Positions 5,690 to 8,331 of a stretch of DNA of 8,331 bases are shown in pieces; the first letter of the stretch is position 1, and every line of letters begins with the position of its first letter. The DNA is taken from positions 1-8,331 of the forward strand of contig DHIR01000259.1 in assembly GCA_002403905.1 (NCBI GenBank), in the 5' to 3' direction. The notes under the pieces were generated by a model. The model was not told the DNA's origin and did no database searches. It saw only the letters and a program-made list of their open reading frames with translations. The DNA comes from Mucilaginibacter sp. UBA4741. GTDB lineage: Bacteria > Bacteroidota > Bacteroidia > Sphingobacteriales > Sphingobacteriaceae. The position numbers and the translations under genes are program-made.

Positions 5690-6448
5690 ATGAAAGCCTC
5701 AATTAGAAGAACAAGCCTGCTTGTAGTAGCCGTCATTTTATTAACCCTGCCTACTTTTGCCCAAACCATAAAAGTAGCGGCGGCTGCAAACCTGCAATCC
5801 ATCATAACCATACTGCAAAAAGACTTTAAGCAAAAAACCAATATTGATATTGATCCCATTGTCGGTTCATCGGGCAAGTTGGTAGCCCAGATCAAGAACG
5901 GCGCGCCGTTTGATGTTTTTTTATCGGCTGATATGAGCTTTCCCGAAGTCTTATATAAAGACGGCTTTGCAACCCTGGCCCCGGTGGTGTATGCTAATGG
6001 CAACTTAATAATTTGCAGCGTTAAAAATATCGGTTTTGAAAACTGGGAGCGCACCCTGTTAACCCCGCGCATTAAAAAAATTGCCATAGCAAATCCGACT
6101 ATAGCGCCATACGGTTTAGCCGCCCAAAAACTGTTAAAGAAAAAAGGTATTCTTGACAATGTAAAAAGCAAAATGGTTTATGGCGAAAGCATATCGCAGG
6201 TAAATACTTATATCACTACAGGTGTGGTTGATGTGGGCTTTACCACCCAGGCATTGGTTAAAGACCCGGTTAATAAAACGCTGCTTTTTTGGAAACTAAT
6301 AGACCCTAAAACCTACGCCCCCATACAGCAGGGCATAGTTGTTTTAAAACACGGCGGAACCAACCCCGATGCCGAGAAGTTTTACCGCTATATTTTAAGT
6401 GCCGATGCTAAACGTATATTTGAAGAGTACGGCTATAGCGTGCAATAA
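5690..6448 (+). CDS. modA: Molybdate ABC transporter substrate-binding protein ModA
   Basis: This 252-residue periplasmic binding protein captures molybdate (or tungstate) and delivers it to ModBC. A signal peptide spans residues 1-24, with cleavage likely after TFA, before Gln25. Family motifs follow in order: KVAAAANL at the mature N-terminus (28-34), GSSGKL (59-64, oxyanion-binding serines), NGAPFDVFLSAD (70-81), IANPTIAPYG (133-142), YGESISQV (164-171) and DVGFT (181-185). The first ligand segment reads AAANL where E. coli ModA has a Ser, a variant I regard as common. The length is normal for ModA. The ATG at 5690 is preceded by an AT-rich leader with no strong Shine-Dalgarno sequence. 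modB begins 13 nt after the stop. The palindromes at 5542-5595 are candidate regulatory sites for the operon. Confidence 0.95.
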   Translation: MKASIRRTSLLVVAVILLTLPTFAQTIKVAAAANLQSIITILQKDFKQKTNIDIDPIVGSSGKLVAQIKNGAPFDVFLSADMSFPEVLYKDGFATLAPVVYANGNLIICSVKNIGFENWERTLLTPRIKKIAIANPTIAPYGLAAQKLLKKKGILDNVKSKMVYGESISQVNTYITTGVVDVGFTTQALVKDPVNKTLLFWKLIDPKTYAPIQQGIVVLKHGGTNPDAEKFYRYILSADAKRIFEEYGYSVQ

Positions 6449-6461
6449 CTAACCTTCACTA

Positions 6462-7133
6462 ATGGACCTGTCCCCAATATGGCTTACGTTAAAACTGGCA
6501 GCAATTACAACCTTATTGTTGTTGATTGTAGGCCTGCCGTTGGCTTGGTGGCTATCAAAAGGACGGTCTTTTTTTAAAACTATTATTGAGGCTATTATTA
6601 CTATGCCTTTGGTTTTACCGCCATCGGTGCTGGGGTTTTATTTATTGCTGGCATTTAGTCCGCAGCATGGGTTAGGTAAATGGCTGCAGGATAGTTTTGA
6701 CGTTCAGTTTGTTTTTTCTTTTAAGGGATTGGTGCTGGCATCATTTATATATAGCATGCCTTTTATGATAGGGCCGATCAAGTCGGCACTACAGCAATTA
6801 CCGGCATCACTAGCGCAAGCATCATACACACTCGGCAAAACCAAATGGCAAACTTTTAAAAGTCTGCTCATACCCAATATCAAACCGTCATTATTAACCG
6901 CCATTATACTAACCTTCGCGCACACACTGGGCGAGTTTGGTGTTGTGCTGATGATTGGCGGTAACATACCAAACGTTACCCGCGTAGCATCCATAGCTGT
7001 TTATGATTCGGTTGAGCGGATGGATTATGCCGCTGCTAATACTTACTCGTTAATATTATTCGCCATCACTTTTATTATGGTGATAAGCGTGTTTGTTTTT
7101 AATAAATACCAGGCTAAATCTCCGTTAGAATGA
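6462..7133 (+). CDS. modB: Molybdate ABC transporter permease ModB
   Basis: This 223-residue inner-membrane permease has about five hydrophobic helices (roughly residues 9-30, 42-65, 88-106, 143-165 and 195-214). The cytoplasmic coupling loop that contacts ModC is clear: QASYTLGKTKWQTFKSLLIP (119-138), the family form of EAA-x(3)-G, ending in (I/L)P. It is followed by the conserved AHTLGEFGVVLMIGGN (153-168). MPLVLPP (48-54) is another ModB hallmark. The length agrees with ModB proteins of about 220-230 residues. The gene starts 13 nt after modA, and its TGA overlaps the modC ATG by 4 nt (ATGA), so the two are translationally coupled. Confidence 0.95.
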   Translation: MDLSPIWLTLKLAAITTLLLLIVGLPLAWWLSKGRSFFKTIIEAIITMPLVLPPSVLGFYLLLAFSPQHGLGKWLQDSFDVQFVFSFKGLVLASFIYSMPFMIGPIKSALQQLPASLAQASYTLGKTKWQTFKSLLIPNIKPSLLTAIILTFAHTLGEFGVVLMIGGNIPNVTRVASIAVYDSVERMDYAAANTYSLILFAITFIMVISVFVFNKYQAKSPLE

Positions 7134-7750
7134 TAGATATAACGATAGAGAAAAACCTAAAGGTTTACCAAGGGAAGCAGATATTAAAAATAAACCGTCA
7201 ATTCCTATCCGGCAGCATCACCAAAATTTATGGACCATCAGGCGCGGGTAAAACCACGTTTTTAAAGATCATTGCCGGCTTGATATCACCCGAAAAAGGA
7301 AAAATAGTAATTGATGACATTACCTGGTTAAATACCGATGCCGGCATCAACCTGTCACCACAAAAAAGAATGCCCGGCTTTGTTTTCCAGGATTACGCGT
7401 TGTTCCCCAATATGACGGTTTTGCAGCATTTGGAATATGCAACTGGCGATAAAGATTGGATAAACCGCTTATTGCTTTTAGGCAAGCTAGATACGTTAAC
7501 AGATCATAAACCTACCCACTTATCCGGCGGACAACAACAGCGGCTGGCTATTTTACGAGCATTGGCCATTAAACCAAAGTTGATCCTGATGGACGAACCA
7601 TTCTCGGCATTAGACCCGGAAATGAAAGCTGAATTAATTGGAGGTCTAAAGGTGGTGTTTAAAGGGCTTGGGGCCACGGTTTTAATTGTAAGCCATAACC
7701 CGATTGAGTTGGAGGGGTTGGTTGATGGGGAGTTGTATATCGCCGGTTAA
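7130..7750 (+). CDS. modC: Molybdate ABC transporter ATP-binding protein ModC (short form)
   Basis: This 206-residue cytoplasmic ATPase powers molybdate import through ModB. All nucleotide-binding motifs are present: Walker A GPSGAGKTT (35-43), Q-loop FQDYALFP (86-93), signature LSGGQQQRLA (131-140), Walker B LILMDEPFSALD (151-162) and switch His in VSHNP (187-191). The protein ends right after the ATPase domain. It lacks the C-terminal TOBE/Mop molybdate-binding domain that makes E. coli ModC about 350 residues, so regulation by bound molybdate at that domain is not expected. Short ModC or ATPase proteins are known in many operons, and the reading frame ends at a normal stop followed by a hairpin, so I do not call a truncation. 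The start overlaps the modB stop. Confidence 0.93.
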   Translation: MIDITIEKNLKVYQGKQILKINRQFLSGSITKIYGPSGAGKTTFLKIIAGLISPEKGKIVIDDITWLNTDAGINLSPQKRMPGFVFQDYALFPNMTVLQHLEYATGDKDWINRLLLLGKLDTLTDHKPTHLSGGQQQRLAILRALAIKPKLILMDEPFSALDPEMKAELIGGLKVVFKGLGATVLIVSHNPIELEGLVDGELYIAG

Positions 7751-7790
7751 TAGGTAGACTTAGTTTTAAAAACTTTAAGTCTGTCGCCTA
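7751..7790. terminator. Long hairpin between convergent genes, probable bidirectional terminator
   Basis: AGACTTA (7756-7762) pairs with TAAGTCT (7776-7782). GTT (7763-7765) with AAC (7771-7773) extends the stem past a two-base bulge. An outer TAGG/CCTA pair (7751-7754 with 7787-7790) closes it across an internal loop. The hairpin starts at the base after the modC TAA, and its right arm contains the stop codon of the opposite-strand gene, so it serves both convergent transcripts. There is no classic T-run after the stem, so efficiency is uncertain. Confidence 0.5.
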
Positions 7791-8285
7791 CTGTACTGAG
7801 GATACAATCACCTTATCCAAATTATGCAAATAGCGTCTGCCGGTTTTAAAATCCATCATACTGGTCATTTGCAGGCTTTCTTTCATATCGGCGGCTTTTA
7901 TGCCGTTCTTATCCATAATAATATATACATGGTTGCCCACTTCTGTATTAAATAGCTCATTCCACGAGTAAACCCCCTTGTAACCATCGATGCCAACAAA
8001 CTGGAAGTAGATAGTGCTTAATAGCTTTGGGCTGCTTACATCAAATGTGGTGTGGCTTAAAATATCTTTTATCAGGATGCCTTTTAGCTTATCGTCCTCG
8101 TGCTTAAAAGCGCCGGTATGGTCGGTTACTTTAATATCTCCAATGGTTTGTATGGCGTATTGCTTTAAAGAGTCCATCGTAATAATAGATCCTTTTTTAA
8201 CCTGCCCGCTAATGGTGAACTTTGCTGTTTGCTGCGCAAAGGCAATCGAGGTACAAAATATGAGTATTAATAAAAGTTTTTTCAT
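7788..8285 (-). CDS. Exported molybdopterin-binding-domain-like protein (sulfite oxidase fold)
   Basis: This 165-residue protein has a signal peptide (Lys2-Lys3, hydrophobic 4-17, likely cleavage after AFA, before Gln18) and is predicted periplasmic. The mature part resembles small proteins with the oxidoreductase molybdopterin-binding (SUOX-type) fold. It starts with KFTISGQVKKGSIITMDSLKQY (22-43), then KGILIKDIL (68-76), GIDGYKGVYSWNELFNTEVGN (98-118) and TGRRYLHNLDKVIV (148-161). The only cysteine is Cys11 in the signal peptide, so the mature protein cannot supply the molybdenum-ligating Cys of true sulfite oxidases; catalysis is doubtful and cofactor binding unproven. It is convergent with modC, 37 nt apart, which supports a link to molybdenum. 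The start is the ATG at 8285-8283. A palindrome resembling a ModE site lies 18-40 nt upstream. Confidence 0.75.
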   Translation of the reverse strand: MKKLLLILIFCTSIAFAQQTAKFTISGQVKKGSIITMDSLKQYAIQTIGDIKVTDHTGAFKHEDDKLKGILIKDILSHTTFDVSSPKLLSTIYFQFVGIDGYKGVYSWNELFNTEVGNHVYIIMDKNGIKAADMKESLQMTSMMDFKTGRRYLHNLDKVIVSSVQ

Positions 8286-8302
8286 ACGGCAGGTAACGGT
8301 TA

Positions 8303-8325
8303 AAACGTTATAGGTATATACGTTT
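8303..8325. promoter_or_regulatory. ModE-like palindrome upstream of the molybdopterin-domain gene
   Basis: AAACGTTATA (8303-8312) and TATATACGTTT (8315-8325) form a near-perfect inverted repeat around a central GG, with one extra base in the right arm. The CGTTATA/TATATACG half-sites resemble the E. coli ModE operator (CGTTATAT and its complement), but the spacer is shorter than the usual 6-7 nt. A further pair, TAACG/CGTTA (8294-8298 with 8306-8310), overlaps it. The position just upstream of a minus-strand start fits an operator. No modE gene is in the window. Confidence 0.35.
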
Positions 8326-8331
8326 AAGTCG

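Overview
The window looks like chromosome of a Bacteroidota bacterium, most likely a member of the Sphingobacteriaceae close to Mucilaginibacter or Pedobacter. This is inferred from family-level resemblance of the proteins: the PA0069-type radical SAM enzyme, the divergent ThiE-like and thiamine-pyrophosphokinase-like pair, a DUF6515-type secreted protein, and a molybdopterin-domain protein beside modABC. Other support is the moderate, AT-leaning composition, start codons without clear Shine-Dalgarno sequences, and a TTTG/TAnnTTTG-like promoter. No rRNA, tRNA, CRISPR array, intact insertion sequence, phage gene or plasmid gene is visible. The genes are ordinary chromosomal genes. The less ordinary content is in the intergenic repeats and in some proteins that lack expected catalytic residues.

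Layout. Positions 1-27 look like the right arm and T-tract of a terminator whose left arm lies outside the window. A small DUF2809 membrane protein (72-470, +) converges with a PA0069-family SPL-type radical SAM protein (476-1546, -). Between that gene and the divergent metallophosphoesterase (1817-2896, +) sits a 148-bp nested inverted repeat (1616-1763) that can fold into a cloverleaf-like cruciform. Next on the + strand are a thiamine-phosphate-synthase-like gene (2946-3569), an 83-bp hairpin repeat (3570-3652) beginning one base after its stop, and a degenerate thiamine-pyrophosphokinase-like gene (3661-4230). A candidate promoter (4234-4266) then precedes a secreted Gln/Pro-repeat protein with DUF6515-like modules (4376-5482), which is closed by a clear terminator (5504-5540).

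The right third is about molybdenum. modA (5690-6448), modB (6462-7133) and modC (7130-7750) form a compact molybdate-uptake operon: 13 nt separate modA and modB, and modB and modC overlap by 4 nt. A long hairpin (7751-7790) separates modC from a convergent gene for an exported protein resembling the oxidoreductase molybdopterin-binding fold (7788-8285, -). Palindromic sites lie upstream of both transcription units, and the one at 8303-8325 resembles a ModE-type operator.

How the parts fit: ModA captures molybdate in the periplasm, ModB and ModC import it, and the neighbouring exported protein is plausibly linked to molybdenum-cofactor use or sensing, although its mature form has no cysteine to ligate molybdenum. 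I see no convincing wholly new system. The best leads are the cloverleaf repeat, the pair of thiamine-enzyme relatives that lack expected catalytic residues, and the molybdenum-associated palindromes.
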